Origin: Ahniella sp.
Lineage (GTDB): Bacteria > Pseudomonadota > Gammaproteobacteria > Xanthomonadales > Ahniellaceae
DNA length: 64,000 bases
Assembly (NCBI GenBank): GCA_016712105.1
Contig: JADJRU010000012.1
Location: 1-64,000 of the forward strand
Direction of reading: 5' to 3'
Shown here: piece by piece, positions 53,288-62,860 of the stretch
How the letters are laid out: every line of letters begins with the position of its first letter
How positions within the stretch are numbered: the first letter of the stretch is position 1
Translations under genes and position numbers: made by a program
The notes under the pieces: generated by a model
Databases searched by the model: none
The model's input: the letters and a program-made list of their open reading frames with translations, nothing else
What the model was told of the DNA's origin: nothing

Positions 53288-53743
53288 TCACTCCTCGAAT
53301 TTCTTGTCCAGCCAGCGACGGTAACATTCCTGCTGCACCTCGCTGTACAGGGACGGGCAGAACGGATTGTTGCCAAGCCCTGCGTCGTCACACTGTTTCT
53401 GTTGGTAGGCCGCAGAGTCGATCATTTCCAGCGGCATCGGCACGCCCTCGCAATATGCGTCGGACTTGCGCGCCGGCTTGACGCAATGCTGCAGAAACAC
53501 CACGGACTTCAGCCCGCCGCCAAAACCAGCCTCGGCCTTCAGTCGCTTCTGCGCCTCGACCAGGCAAGCAGAATCGGAGGCGGTCGTGCCGTATTGGCGG
53601 CCCTCATTGACGACACGCTGCTGATCCTTCATGAACGCGCCGCCATCACGGGTGACAAGGTACACCACCACCGCCAAGCCGATCAGCATGAGCACGCCAA
53701 CCAGTCCAATGATCACCAGCATGGCTTTTGCTGCCCTGCCCAT
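53288..53743 (-). CDS. Small bitopic membrane protein with Cys-rich outer part, function unknown
   Basis: 151 residues: one membrane helix (AMLVIIGLVGVLMLIGLAVV, residues 7-30), then a soluble region with six cysteines (SACLVEAQ, FLQHCVKP, DAYCEG, QKQCDD, NPFCPSLY, QQECYRRW), likely disulphide-bonded outside the cytoplasm. No family recognised. Upstream of the nucleoside hydrolase by five bases. Confidence 0.65.
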   Translation of the reverse strand: MGRAAKAMLVIIGLVGVLMLIGLAVVVYLVTRDGGAFMKDQQRVVNEGRQYGTTASDSACLVEAQKRLKAEAGFGGGLKSVVFLQHCVKPARKSDAYCEGVPMPLEMIDSAAYQQKQCDDAGLGNNPFCPSLYSEVQQECYRRWLDKKFEE

Positions 53744-53812
53744 CCTTGTGCTCCTTGTTTGGCCGGCGGCTCATGTTTCGGTCCGGAAGCCTCGCCGGAT
53801 TCGCCGATGGGG

Positions 53813-55231
53813 TCAAGAGCGGAGTGGCAACACCTTCGCAGGATTCAGAATGCCGGATGGATCCAGCCAATCCTTCATTTCGTACATCACTGCCAGCGTA
53901 TCGGCATCAAACGCGAGCGGCAGGAAATCCCTCTTGTCCAGGCCGATGCCGTGCTCCCCGGACAATGTCCCGCCCAGCGCAATGACCTTCCGAAACAGCG
54001 CGTCGAGCACCACCGCCGCACGCGCAGCCTGTTCGGGTTGATCCGGGTCGATCAGCAGGTTGACGTGCAGATTGCCGTTGCCGGCGTGACCAAAACAGAC
54101 GATTGGAAACCCCGACTCCAGGGCCCAGGCTTCGGCCTGACGAACAAGTTCCGGCAACCGGGAGACCGGCACCACGACGTCTTCGTTGATCTTCTTCGGC
54201 GCCAGCGTGCGCAGAGCCGGCGACAACGCGCGCCGGGCGCGCCACAAGGCTTCGATCTGCTCTGGGCTTCGTGCCTCATCAAGCGATTTCAGGCCCGGTC
54301 CACGGGCCAGCGCACCAAGGGTTGCCACGGCGCCGGCCAGTGCTTCACCTTCGCCATCCACCTCGATCATCAGCAAGGCCCCGGCGTCCTCGAGTTCGGC
54401 ACCGCCGACGTCGCGGGCCAGGCGGATGGCCTGCGCATCCATGAATTCCAGTGCGGCCGGCACCAGGGGGGCGCACATCAATCGCGCCACGGCCTTCGCC
54501 GCGGATTCAACATCGTCGTAGACGGCCCGCAACAGCGCCCGTCCCGCAGGCAATGGCACCAACTTGAGTGTGGCCTCGGTGATCAAGGCCAAAGTGCCTT
54601 CAGAGCCGATCAGCACACGCATAAGGTCGTAGCCGGTCGAGCCCTTGGTGGTACGTGTTCCCAGCCGAAGCACCCGGCCGCGGCCGTCGACCGCTTGAAC
54701 GGCCAGAACATTGTCGCGGCAGGAACCATACTTGACGGCCCTTGGTCCGCCGGCGTTACACGCCAGATTGCCGCCGATGCTGGCGAACGGCGCACTGGTG
54801 GGATCCGGTGCCCACATCAAACCGAATGGACGCAGCGCCGTCTGCAAGGTGCCGTTCAGCACACCTGGCTCGACGACGGCAAGTCGATCATCCGGATTCA
54901 CTTCGATGATGCGATTCATCCGCTCGAAAGCGAGCACGACGCCGCCCTGAACCGGCACGGTGGCACCCGTCGTATTGGTGCCGCGGCCGCGTGCCACCAG
55001 CGGGACGCGGAACTGCCGGCACAAGTTAACGAGGGCCGCCACCTGCGTGGCGGAGCGTGCAAACACAACGGCCTGTGCCGGCACCGAACGACGGGAATTG
55101 TCGTACCCATAAACCTGCAGACTCGCGGCATCGAGGCTCAGATCCTCGGGTGCACACATTGCCTGCAGCGAACCCAGGAACTCGGGCGGCAGCGAAGTCC
55201 CGGTGGCACGCAGATCAGGTCCGGAAGGCAT
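53813..55231 (-). CDS. FAD-linked 2-hydroxyacid oxidase (GlcD/D-lactate dehydrogenase type)
   Basis: About 472 residues from ATG 55231. FAD-binding type 4 domain (VPLVARGRGTNTTGATVPVQ, GGNLACNAGGPRAVKYG) and the FAD-linked oxidase C-terminal domain with FGHAGNGNLHVNLLID and GTLSGEHGIGLDKRDFL. Oxidises glycolate, D-lactate or a similar 2-hydroxyacid; the exact substrate is unclear and no glcE/F neighbour is present. Start overlaps the end of yraN by 17 bases. Confidence 0.9.
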   Translation of the reverse strand: MPSGPDLRATGTSLPPEFLGSLQAMCAPEDLSLDAASLQVYGYDNSRRSVPAQAVVFARSATQVAALVNLCRQFRVPLVARGRGTNTTGATVPVQGGVVLAFERMNRIIEVNPDDRLAVVEPGVLNGTLQTALRPFGLMWAPDPTSAPFASIGGNLACNAGGPRAVKYGSCRDNVLAVQAVDGRGRVLRLGTRTTKGSTGYDLMRVLIGSEGTLALITEATLKLVPLPAGRALLRAVYDDVESAAKAVARLMCAPLVPAALEFMDAQAIRLARDVGGAELEDAGALLMIEVDGEGEALAGAVATLGALARGPGLKSLDEARSPEQIEALWRARRALSPALRTLAPKKINEDVVVPVSRLPELVRQAEAWALESGFPIVCFGHAGNGNLHVNLLIDPDQPEQAARAAVVLDALFRKVIALGGTLSGEHGIGLDKRDFLPLAFDADTLAVMYEMKDWLDPSGILNPAKVLPLRS

Positions 55232-55580
55232 CGCGGATCCAGTCGAACCGGGGCGCATCGGGTGGCCCGTCGGCCGCAATCACGTCAAACCGCATGGGCG
55301 CGAGTGCCACCTCCGGATGGGCGACGATGTAACCCTGCGCGGCCTTGATCACCCGGGCCTGCTTGCGCAGATCGACGGACGCCGGTGCACCACCAAAGCC
55401 GGAGTGGGCGCGATACCGCACCTCGACGAACACGATGACATCGTGGTCGCGCATCACCAGATCGATTTCACCGTACCGGTTCGCCACCTGACGCGCGAGC
55501 AGTCGAAGGCCAGCCCGTTCCAGCATGGCTTCGGCCGCCCGTTCGACGGCGTCACCCAGTTGGCGGCGCGCCGTGCTCAT
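55215..55580 (-). CDS. yraN: YraN family endonuclease-like protein (UPF0102)
   Basis: 121 residues with the restriction-endonuclease-like core GEIDLVMRD and IVFVEVRYR. RRQLGDAVERAAEAMLERAG opens the domain. Function unknown; a nuclease-like fold is conserved. ATG 55580 overlaps the lpoA stop (ATGA), the usual lpoA-yraN pairing. The longer ORF up to 55856 is in the shadow of lpoA. Confidence 0.92.
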   Translation of the reverse strand: MSTARRQLGDAVERAAEAMLERAGLRLLARQVANRYGEIDLVMRDHDVIVFVEVRYRAHSGFGGAPASVDLRKQARVIKAAQGYIVAHPEVALAPMRFDVIAADGPPDAPRFDWIRDAFRT

Positions 55581-57406
55581 GGTCGTGCCGGCAGCAACTC
55601 CTGGCTGACCGGTGCACCCTCGATGAAGCGGAACCAGACCGGGCTGCGGCGCACGCGACCTTGAGGGTCGATCTGCAATCGACCATTGGCTCCGGGTAGC
55701 TGGCTGCCCTGATGGTCCCGCAGATACTCCCGGTAACTGAACAGCAAATACGCATCCATGCCGAACGCAAACAACCGCGGACTCTGAAGTGCACCCGGCA
55801 GGAATTCGGCCAGATCCATCCTCGGCGGCTGCATGTCGCCCTGATTGTGCGCCCACGGCGCATCGAGGAAGGACACCCCATTGAGATCACCGTCCAACGC
55901 TGGGTTGGCGGTCGTGAACACTTGCGGTGCCGCCACGATCGGCAACGCGTCCAGGCCACGGACCCTGAGTTGCGGAACGAGCAGCCGCGCATCACTGACG
56001 CGCACGGCAATGAACACGGCATCGACGCCGTAATCGTGCGGCACGGCGGGATCGACCAGGACCGGAGCCGACGCGATCGCAGAATCCGCCGCTGCGGCAG
56101 GCAGGGCCGTCGGCGAAGGCTTGAACACTTCAGCCGCCTTGGCCAGTTCGTTCGCAAAATCGATGGTGCCGCTCTTGATTCGGGCCAGCGCGACCACGGA
56201 GCCACCCATCGCTTCGACTTGCACGCGGAACGCATCGGTCGCGCGCATCGACCAATCTTCCTCGGTACCCACCACGATGAATCGCTTGTGCGCCAGATCC
56301 ATCAGCGCATCGGCTGCGGCTGCGCCGTCGTTTTCGGGGGCCAGTCCGAACCGGAAACTGTCGATACCGGTCAGGCTGCCGGCTGCGGGTTGATTCAGCG
56401 CGAGGATCTGATGCTGCGGCTTGGCTGCCAGCAGGACGGCATCCACTTGTTCCCGTTCCAGCGGGCCGACGAACTGCGTGAACCCGGCATCGATGGCTTG
56501 TTGAAATGCCGCAAGCGCCGTCTTGCGACTGGCACCGGTGTCGAATACCTGCACCTTGCCGGCATCCTTGCGCGCAAAGTGCGCCGACAGGAAGCCGTCG
56601 CGAATCACTTCACCCGCGGCCGCAAATTCACCTCGGGTCGGCACCAGCAAAGCCAACTTCTGAACCGGTCGATACCCCGGCTCACTGCTGTTCGGTGCCG
56701 GGTTGATCACCCCGGCCACAGGCAACTTTGCGCGTGGCGGCATGAGCTTCTGCCGCTGCAACATGACCTCGATGTAGGGCCGCATCGTCGCATCGGCCGG
56801 CAGTGCCTTGAGCTCGGCGACCAGACTTTCGGCAGGCAACTTGCCCAACTCGGACACCATTTCGTCGATGTTGCCCGAACGTTCCGCAGGATTCAGCAAA
56901 ACACCCAGTTGCAAGCGGGTTCGCGCGGCATCCAGCGGCCGGTTCAAGCCACTCTCGGCACGCGCACGCAATTCGAGCTGGCGCGATTGTTCGGCCGAGG
57001 GCAGCGCCGGCATCACCAGCAGCGCGAGCGCCCGTTCGAAAGCCTGTTCGCTGACCGCCAGTTCGGCGGACAACAAATCGAATTCAAGTCGTTGCGCGGG
57101 CACAAGTTTCTTGAGCTTGATCGTGGCGAGCACCCGCCCGAGTTCAGCGAAGTCACCTTCGTCTCGCCAGGTCCGCGCAGCGAGCAGTTGGTAATGCTCA
57201 CGCAGTTTGCGCTCGGACTTGGCCAGACGTTCGTATTCTCCGGCAGCAGCACGCAAGTCACCGGCAGCAATCCGCTCTGCGACCGGATCCACGGGCGGAG
57301 GCCCTTCAGGCGTGCGATGAGCTGGCGCGCAGGCCGCGAGGATCAGGGTCAGTGCCAGCGTCGGCAATGCTCCCGCGCGAGCAAGGGGTCGTGAACGAAT
57401 CGGCAC
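55577..57406 (-). CDS. lpoA: Penicillin-binding protein activator lipoprotein LpoA
   Basis: 609 residues from GTG 57406: signal peptide with lipobox (LALTLILAAC), a TPR-like N-terminal half (AAGEYERLAKSERKLREHY) and a periplasmic-binding-protein-like C-terminal half (QKLALLVPTRGEFAAAGEVI; FIVVGTEEDWSMRATDAFRV; GVDAVFIAVRVSDARLLVPQ). Activates PBP1a from the outer membrane. An ATG at 57598 is possible but would add about 64 residues before the signal peptide and overlap the divergent rsmI start. Overlaps yraN. Confidence 0.88.
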   Translation of the reverse strand: MPIRSRPLARAGALPTLALTLILAACAPAHRTPEGPPPVDPVAERIAAGDLRAAAGEYERLAKSERKLREHYQLLAARTWRDEGDFAELGRVLATIKLKKLVPAQRLEFDLLSAELAVSEQAFERALALLVMPALPSAEQSRQLELRARAESGLNRPLDAARTRLQLGVLLNPAERSGNIDEMVSELGKLPAESLVAELKALPADATMRPYIEVMLQRQKLMPPRAKLPVAGVINPAPNSSEPGYRPVQKLALLVPTRGEFAAAGEVIRDGFLSAHFARKDAGKVQVFDTGASRKTALAAFQQAIDAGFTQFVGPLEREQVDAVLLAAKPQHQILALNQPAAGSLTGIDSFRFGLAPENDGAAAADALMDLAHKRFIVVGTEEDWSMRATDAFRVQVEAMGGSVVALARIKSGTIDFANELAKAAEVFKPSPTALPAAAADSAIASAPVLVDPAVPHDYGVDAVFIAVRVSDARLLVPQLRVRGLDALPIVAAPQVFTTANPALDGDLNGVSFLDAPWAHNQGDMQPPRMDLAEFLPGALQSPRLFAFGMDAYLLFSYREYLRDHQGSQLPGANGRLQIDPQGRVRRSPVWFRFIEGAPVSQELLPARP

Positions 57407-57458
57407 GAGGAGTTTCCCGCTATTGTGTTGGCCTCCAAGTCTAGCGGAGCCCGATTCA

Positions 57459-58289
57459 ATGCAGGCCAGTCTTTTTGTCGTCGCAACGCCGATCGGCAAC
57501 CGCGAGGATCTCAGCGATCGCGCCCGGCGCGTGTTGCGGGAGGTCGCCGTGATTGCGTGCGAAGACACCCGGCACAGTGCACCCTTGCTCGGCGACATCG
57601 GTAGCCAGGCGCGTCTTCAGGCAGTCCACGAGCACAATGAGGCAGAAGTCGCCGAACGGCTGCTGGACCGCATCGCGGCCGGTGAATCCGTGGCGTTGAT
57701 CAGCGATGCCGGCACGCCGCTGGTCAGCGACCCCGGCTACCGCCTTGTTCAGGCGGCGATTGCGCGCGGCATTCCGGTCGTACCGATTCCCGGCGCGAGC
57801 GCGGTCATGGCCGCCCTGTCGGCAGCTGGCCTGCCCACCGACCGCTTTACCTATGCCGGTTTCCTCCCGGCGAAATCGGGTGAGCGCAAACGTGAGCTGG
57901 AAACCCTGCTTCCGCTTCCGCACACGCTGGTGCTGTTCGAAGCGAAACATCGCATCCGCGATCTGCTCGCCGACGCCGAAACGGTTCTGGGCGACCGCCC
58001 TGCCGTCATCGCGCGTGAACTGACCAAACGCCATGAGACCTTTCTGCGCGGACGGCTGTCCGAACTCTCCGCCCGAGTGGCCGCCGACACCGACCAGCAA
58101 CTCGGCGAATTTGTGGTGATGATCGAAGGGTTTCCGAAATCCGCGGTGCAACAGCGGCATCAGGAAGAAGCCGAACGCCTGGCCCGGATTCTTGCCCGCG
58201 AGTTGCCGGTGAGTCGCGCAGCAAAACTCGCCGCCGAATTTACCGGTGCCAGCAAGAACCTGCTGTACGACGTGTTGCAGAAAGGCTGA
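57459..58289 (+). CDS. rsmI: 16S rRNA 2'-O-ribose C1402 methyltransferase RsmI
   Basis: 276 residues. LFVVATPIGNREDLSDRARR at the start, SDAGTPLVSDPGYRLVQAA and PIPGASAVMAALSAAGLPTD are diagnostic of RsmI/YraL. Divergent from lpoA with 52 bases between, the conserved arrangement. Start is the ATG at 57459 beside the conserved N-terminus. Confidence 0.96.
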   Translation: MQASLFVVATPIGNREDLSDRARRVLREVAVIACEDTRHSAPLLGDIGSQARLQAVHEHNEAEVAERLLDRIAAGESVALISDAGTPLVSDPGYRLVQAAIARGIPVVPIPGASAVMAALSAAGLPTDRFTYAGFLPAKSGERKRELETLLPLPHTLVLFEAKHRIRDLLADAETVLGDRPAVIARELTKRHETFLRGRLSELSARVAADTDQQLGEFVVMIEGFPKSAVQQRHQEEAERLARILARELPVSRAAKLAAEFTGASKNLLYDVLQKG

Positions 58290-59984
58290 TCAGCCGGCGG
58301 GGTTTCGCAACTCACGGCGTAACACCTTGCCGACCGCCGACTTCGGCAAACTGTCGCGAAACTCGATCCACCGCGGCTGCTTGTAGCCCGTCAGCTGTGC
58401 ACGGCAATGGGCGCGCAAGGTGTCCTCGGTCAGTGCCGGATCCCGGCGGACCACAAACAGCTTCACCGCTTCGCCGGTCTTGTCGTCCGGCACGGCGATT
58501 GCGGCCGCTTCGAGCACGCCAGGATGTAATGCCACGGTGTCTTCGATTTCATTCGGAAAGACATTGAAGCCCGACACCAGGATCATGTCCTTGCGTCGAT
58601 CCAGCAGGAACAGATAACCCTGTGCGTCCTGTTTCGCGATATCGCCGGTACGAAACCAGCCGCCATGGAAGAACGCTTTGCGGGTTTCATCCGGATGACC
58701 CCAATATTCGAGCAACATGGGTGCGCCGCGGACACACAACTCTCCGGAGTCACCTGCGGCAACCGGCTGCCCTTGCTCGTCGAACAGGCAGACCTGCACG
58801 CCCACCAGCGGCTGGCCAATCGTCCCGACCGGATTGTCGGCATCCCAGCGATTTGCCGTGATCCCGCCACAGGTTTCGCTGAGCCCATACATTTCCGCGA
58901 CACGACACCCCGTGACCTGTTGCCACTGCTCGGCGGTGCGCCGACGCAATGCCGTGCCGCCCTGGACACTGAGCTTGAGGCCGGAATGATCAAGGCTTGC
59001 GAATTTCGGATGATTCAGCACGGCGTCGTACAGCGTATTGACGCCCGTGAAGACGGCGGGGCGATGTTGCGCATAGGCGTCGACCAGCGCCGGAATGTCG
59101 CGCGCGTTGACGATCAGGATGCCGCGGATGCCATGACTGACCCCGTACAGGAAATTCGAGAATGCGGCGATGTGATAAAGCGGCAACGCGATCAGGCCGG
59201 TGTCCTGACCCGGCTTCAGGCAAGTGCCCAACCATTGCTCGATACCGGCAACGTTCGCCATCAGTGCCTGGTGACTGAGCGCTGCGCCCTTGCTGAGGCC
59301 AGTGGTGCCGCCGGTGTACTGCAACTGCACGATGGCGGTTGGCTGCGCTTTGGCGTCGACGCGCGGCAAGGATCGTCCGGCGGCCAGCACGGCGGGCCAG
59401 TTCAGGGCATCACGGAGCCCGTGCGCCGGAACCATTTTTTTGACGTAGCGCAACATGAAGTTGACGACCATCGACTTCGGCCACGGCAACATGTCGCCAA
59501 CCTGCGTCAGGATGACGTGTCGAACCGCGGTGCCTGGCAAAGCCTGTTCGACGACCGCCGCAAACTGCTCTAGCACGATCAGCACTTCGGCACCGGAATC
59601 CTTGAGTTGGTGCGCAAGTTCGCGAGCGGTGTACAGCGGATTCACCGGCACCAGCACCAGATCGGCGCGCATGACGCCCAACGCGGCAACCGGAAACTGC
59701 AGCAGATTCGGCACCATCAACGCGACGCGCGCACCCGGAATCAGGTTCAATCGATGGCGCAGAAAAGCCGCCAGCGCTGCGCTGTCGGCATCCAGCTCTC
59801 GATACCGGAAATCGCGCCCCAGGCTGTGCAGCACCACTTCGTCAGCGCGTTCGGCACACGCCGACAGCAGCAACTGCGGCAAGGTTTGGCCGGTGGCGAT
59901 CGCGTTCGTGGCGCGATTCAGGAAATCCGGCCGACTCAACGGCGAGTGGAACTGCTGTATCGCTTCGGTTGCGCTGATCGTCAT
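58290..59984 (-). CDS. fadD: Long-chain fatty acid-CoA ligase (AMP-binding)
   Basis: 564 residues. P-loop YTGGTTGLSKGA, A5-type motif EMYGLSETCGG, A7/A8 motifs WFRTGDIAKQD and LDRRKDMILVSGFNVFPNEI, and the C-terminal Lys in PKSAVGKVLRRELR. Activates fatty acids for beta-oxidation or lipid synthesis. Ends one base from the rsmI stop. ATG 59984 preferred; 60005 possible. Confidence 0.92.
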   Translation of the reverse strand: MTISATEAIQQFHSPLSRPDFLNRATNAIATGQTLPQLLLSACAERADEVVLHSLGRDFRYRELDADSAALAAFLRHRLNLIPGARVALMVPNLLQFPVAALGVMRADLVLVPVNPLYTARELAHQLKDSGAEVLIVLEQFAAVVEQALPGTAVRHVILTQVGDMLPWPKSMVVNFMLRYVKKMVPAHGLRDALNWPAVLAAGRSLPRVDAKAQPTAIVQLQYTGGTTGLSKGAALSHQALMANVAGIEQWLGTCLKPGQDTGLIALPLYHIAAFSNFLYGVSHGIRGILIVNARDIPALVDAYAQHRPAVFTGVNTLYDAVLNHPKFASLDHSGLKLSVQGGTALRRRTAEQWQQVTGCRVAEMYGLSETCGGITANRWDADNPVGTIGQPLVGVQVCLFDEQGQPVAAGDSGELCVRGAPMLLEYWGHPDETRKAFFHGGWFRTGDIAKQDAQGYLFLLDRRKDMILVSGFNVFPNEIEDTVALHPGVLEAAAIAVPDDKTGEAVKLFVVRRDPALTEDTLRAHCRAQLTGYKQPRWIEFRDSLPKSAVGKVLRRELRNPAG

Positions 59985-60108
59985 GATTGCTGTCTCCGGC
60001 TTCACGCGGACTGGTCAGGAGGCTATCACCGGCAAAGCCCGATTTCGCGGCATCCAGACTGGCATCCCCGTGATGACCATGGGAGCATCCGGCAAAACCG
60101 GAGGCCTC

Positions 60109-61028
60109 ATGCGCAAGATTCTTGGAACATTGATGCTCGTTTCGCTGGCGTTGACCAGCAGTAGCGTCTTCGCTCAGGCAACTCGCACCTGGGTTTCCGG
60201 CGTCGGCGACGATGCCAATCCCTGTTCTCGCACGGCACCTTGCAAGACATTCGCAGGCGCCATCTCCAAGACCGCCGCGCGCGGCAAGATCAACGTGCTG
60301 GATCCGGGCGGTTTTGGAGCCGTCACCATCACCAAGTCGATCACGATCGAAGCCGATGGCGCTCCGGCAGGCGTCCTCGTCTCAGGGACCAACGGCATCA
60401 TCATTAACGCTGCGGCAACCGACATGGTGACGCTGCGCAACATCAAGATCGAAGGGATCGGCACGGGCTTGAACGGCATCCGTATCCTGGCGGCAGGTAC
60501 CGTCCTGATCGATGGCTGCGTGATCGAGGACTTCGCCGACAACGGCGTTCTGATCGAGAACACTGGCGCCTCGAAGGTGGTGATCCGCAACAGCGTCGTG
60601 CGCCGCTCCGGCAACACCGCCGTGAAAGGCTTGATTCGCGCCACTCCGGCTACCGGCGCGTCCTCCGATGTGACGATTGACGGCTCAACCTTGTTCGCGA
60701 GTGGCAACGGGCTGGTCATCGGCGGCAACGTTCGATTCCGCCTGCGCGACAGCTCGCTGACCGGCGGCGTCAACGACGGCGTGGTCTTGCTCAACGTTAC
60801 CGGAACTCGCTCGGGCTTCATCGACAACGCCATGATCAGCGACTTTGACGGGTCTGGCATCGCTGCCTACGGAGCCGGGTCCACCGTGAGGTGACCGGAA
60901 CCAGCATCAACGGCAATTCCTCAGGCCTGGACAGCGCCGACGGCGGGAGAATCATCACGTTCGGCGACAATCGCCTGCGCGACAATGATGCCGATGGCAG
61001 CTTCACCGGTTCCGAAGCCAAGCAGTAA
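60109..61028 (+). pseudogene. Exported right-handed beta-helix protein, one -1 frameshift
   Basis: From ATG 60109: signal peptide (KILGTLMLVSLALTSSSVFA), the family motif RTWVSGVGDDANPCSRTAPC, then GINVLDPGGF-like text and short repeats of the parallel beta-helix type (TLRNIKIEGIGTGLNGIRIL, VIEDFADNGVLIENTGASKV, DGSTLFASGNGLVIGG). A stop at 60892-60894 interrupts; one missing base near 60888-60891 would restore VTGTSINGNSSGLDSADGG to a natural end (TAA at 61026). Restored length is about 306 residues. A surface or secreted carbohydrate-active role is possible; no pectate lyase catalytic residues are evident. It is a candidate T2SS cargo only by general type. Confidence 0.75.
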
Positions 61029-61089
61029 TTGCAGAGAGACTTCCCGGCGTCGACACGGCGCCAGTGGCCCCACACAGCCAATCGCCTCT

Positions 61090-61674
61090 TCAACAGCGGT
61101 CGGTGCGACTGGCGATGGTCGACACCACCCGCACCAGCAATTCGTGCTCGAGGGGCAACAATCTGGCCGCCAGGGTTTCCGCCGTGTCCGCGGGTCCAAT
61201 CGCCAAACGGGCCTGGGCAATGACCGGACCTGCATCAAGGTCGGCCGTCACCCAATGGACCGTCGCGCCATGCTCGGTGTCCCCGGCTTCGAGCGCACGC
61301 TGATGCGTGTGCAGGCCGGGATATTTGGGCAGCAGGGATGGGTGGATGTTGATCAGGCGTCCGGGTCGGGCGGCGACCACGTCCGGGCTGAGGATGCGCA
61401 TGAAGCCGGCCAGGACGATCAGGTCCGGCGCACAGGCATCCACTGCGGCAAACAGGGCGCGGTCAAAACTGGTCCGGTCCGGGAATGACCTCGGCGAAAA
61501 ACAATGCGCCGGAATGCCAGCCGATCGTGCGATCTCCAGTGCCCCGGCAGACTGTTTGTCGCCGAACACGCCGACCACTTCTGCGGGCAATGTGCCGGCC
61601 TGGATCGCATCCAGCAAAGCCTTGAGGTTGCTGCCACGCCCGGAGGCAAGCACGGCCAGCCGGAACGTCGCCAT
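61090..61674 (-). CDS. purN: Phosphoribosylglycinamide formyltransferase 1
   Basis: 194 residues; formylates GAR with 10-formyl-THF in purine synthesis. FRLAVLASGRGSNLKALLDA at the start, INIHPSLLPKYPG and the His/Asp catalytic region (GATVHWVTADLDAGPVI). ATG 61674 fits the family. Six bases after purM. Confidence 0.96.
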   Translation of the reverse strand: MATFRLAVLASGRGSNLKALLDAIQAGTLPAEVVGVFGDKQSAGALEIARSAGIPAHCFSPRSFPDRTSFDRALFAAVDACAPDLIVLAGFMRILSPDVVAARPGRLINIHPSLLPKYPGLHTHQRALEAGDTEHGATVHWVTADLDAGPVIAQARLAIGPADTAETLAARLLPLEHELLVRVVSTIASRTDRC

Positions 61675-61679
61675 GAGGG

Positions 61680-62714
61680 TCAACCGATGCGCACGCGCTC
61701 GTCGTCGGTGCCGTCGCGGCGCACCACCTGACCGATCGGGCGCGAGGCCAGTCCGCGTGCCGCCAACCATTGACGGGTCGGCTCCACTTCGGCCGCACTG
61801 AGCAGCAGCGTGAAGCCGATGCCGCAATTGAACGTGCGCCACATTTCCGAATCCACCACTGAACCGGCGTCCTGAAGCCACTGGAATACCGGCGGCAACT
61901 TGAGTGTGCTCGCCTCGATGTCGAGGCCCAGGCCGTCGGGCACGACCCGGATGATGTTTTCCTTGAGTCCGCCGCCGGTGATGTGTGCCAGCGCATGCGC
62001 CGGACGTTCCTGCATCAGCGCCAGGATCGGCTTGACGTAAATGGTGGTCGGCTGCATCAGCGCGTCGGCGAGTGTGCCGTCGCCCATGGGCTGAGCCAGA
62101 TCGGCACCGACGTGTTTGACGATCCGCCGGATCAGCGAATAACCGTTCGAATGCGGACCACTCGATTCGATGCCGAGGATCACGTCGCCCGCCTGGACCC
62201 GCTCGCCCGTGAGCAGCTTGGACTTTTCGACCGCGCCCACCGAAAAACCGGCCAGGTCGTATTCACCAGGCGGGTACATGTCGGGCATTTCGGCCGTTTC
62301 GCCGCCGATCAGCGCACATCCGGCCAGTTCGCAACCCTTGGCAATGCCGCCGATCACGTTGACGGCGGTATCGACATCGAGTTTGCCGGTGGCGAAATAA
62401 TCGAGGAAAAACAGGGGCTCGGCGCCCTGAACGAGGACATCGTTGACACACATGGCGACCAGATCGATGCCGATCGTGTCGTGTCGGTTCAAGTGCTGGG
62501 CGAGCTTGAGTTTGGTGCCGACGCCGTCGGTGCCCGATACCAGCACCGGATCACGATACCGGCCGCCGAGTTCGAACAAGGCGCCAAAACCGCCCAGCCC
62601 GGACATCACTTCCTTGCGGAACGTACGCGCCACCAATGGCTTGATGCGGTCTACAACCGCTTCGCCGGCATCGATGTCGACACCCGCATCCCGATAAGTC
62701 AAACCAGTCGTCAT
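61680..62714 (-). CDS. purM: Phosphoribosylformylglycinamidine cyclo-ligase
   Basis: 344 residues from ATG 62714. LVSGTDGVGTKLKLAQHLN, CVNDVLVQGAEPLFFLDYFA and GGETAEMPDMYPPGEYDLAG are diagnostic of AIR synthetase. Ends with AIRS-C. Precedes purN, the usual purM-purN pair. Confidence 0.97.
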   Translation of the reverse strand: MTTGLTYRDAGVDIDAGEAVVDRIKPLVARTFRKEVMSGLGGFGALFELGGRYRDPVLVSGTDGVGTKLKLAQHLNRHDTIGIDLVAMCVNDVLVQGAEPLFFLDYFATGKLDVDTAVNVIGGIAKGCELAGCALIGGETAEMPDMYPPGEYDLAGFSVGAVEKSKLLTGERVQAGDVILGIESSGPHSNGYSLIRRIVKHVGADLAQPMGDGTLADALMQPTTIYVKPILALMQERPAHALAHITGGGLKENIIRVVPDGLGLDIEASTLKLPPVFQWLQDAGSVVDSEMWRTFNCGIGFTLLLSAAEVEPTRQWLAARGLASRPIGQVVRRDGTDDERVRIG

Positions 62715-62860
62715 GGCCGAAATCCGCGAGGAAAGCGCACAGGATAGCAGGCCGCCGCTTCCGGGCTGTGCGGGACCGGCGGCGCGCCGGGAAACAGCCA
62801 CCCCTTTGTCGGGCCGAAGGCCCGCTATCATGCGCACTGTTTCTCGCATCGGATGCGCGT
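62715..62860. promoter_or_regulatory. Divergent intergenic region between purM and the DUF2066 gene
   Basis: 146 bases upstream of two divergent genes; must contain promoters in both directions. I cannot place the boxes. An inverted GGCC/GGGCCGAAGGCCCGC segment occurs near 62813-62825. Confidence 0.35.
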
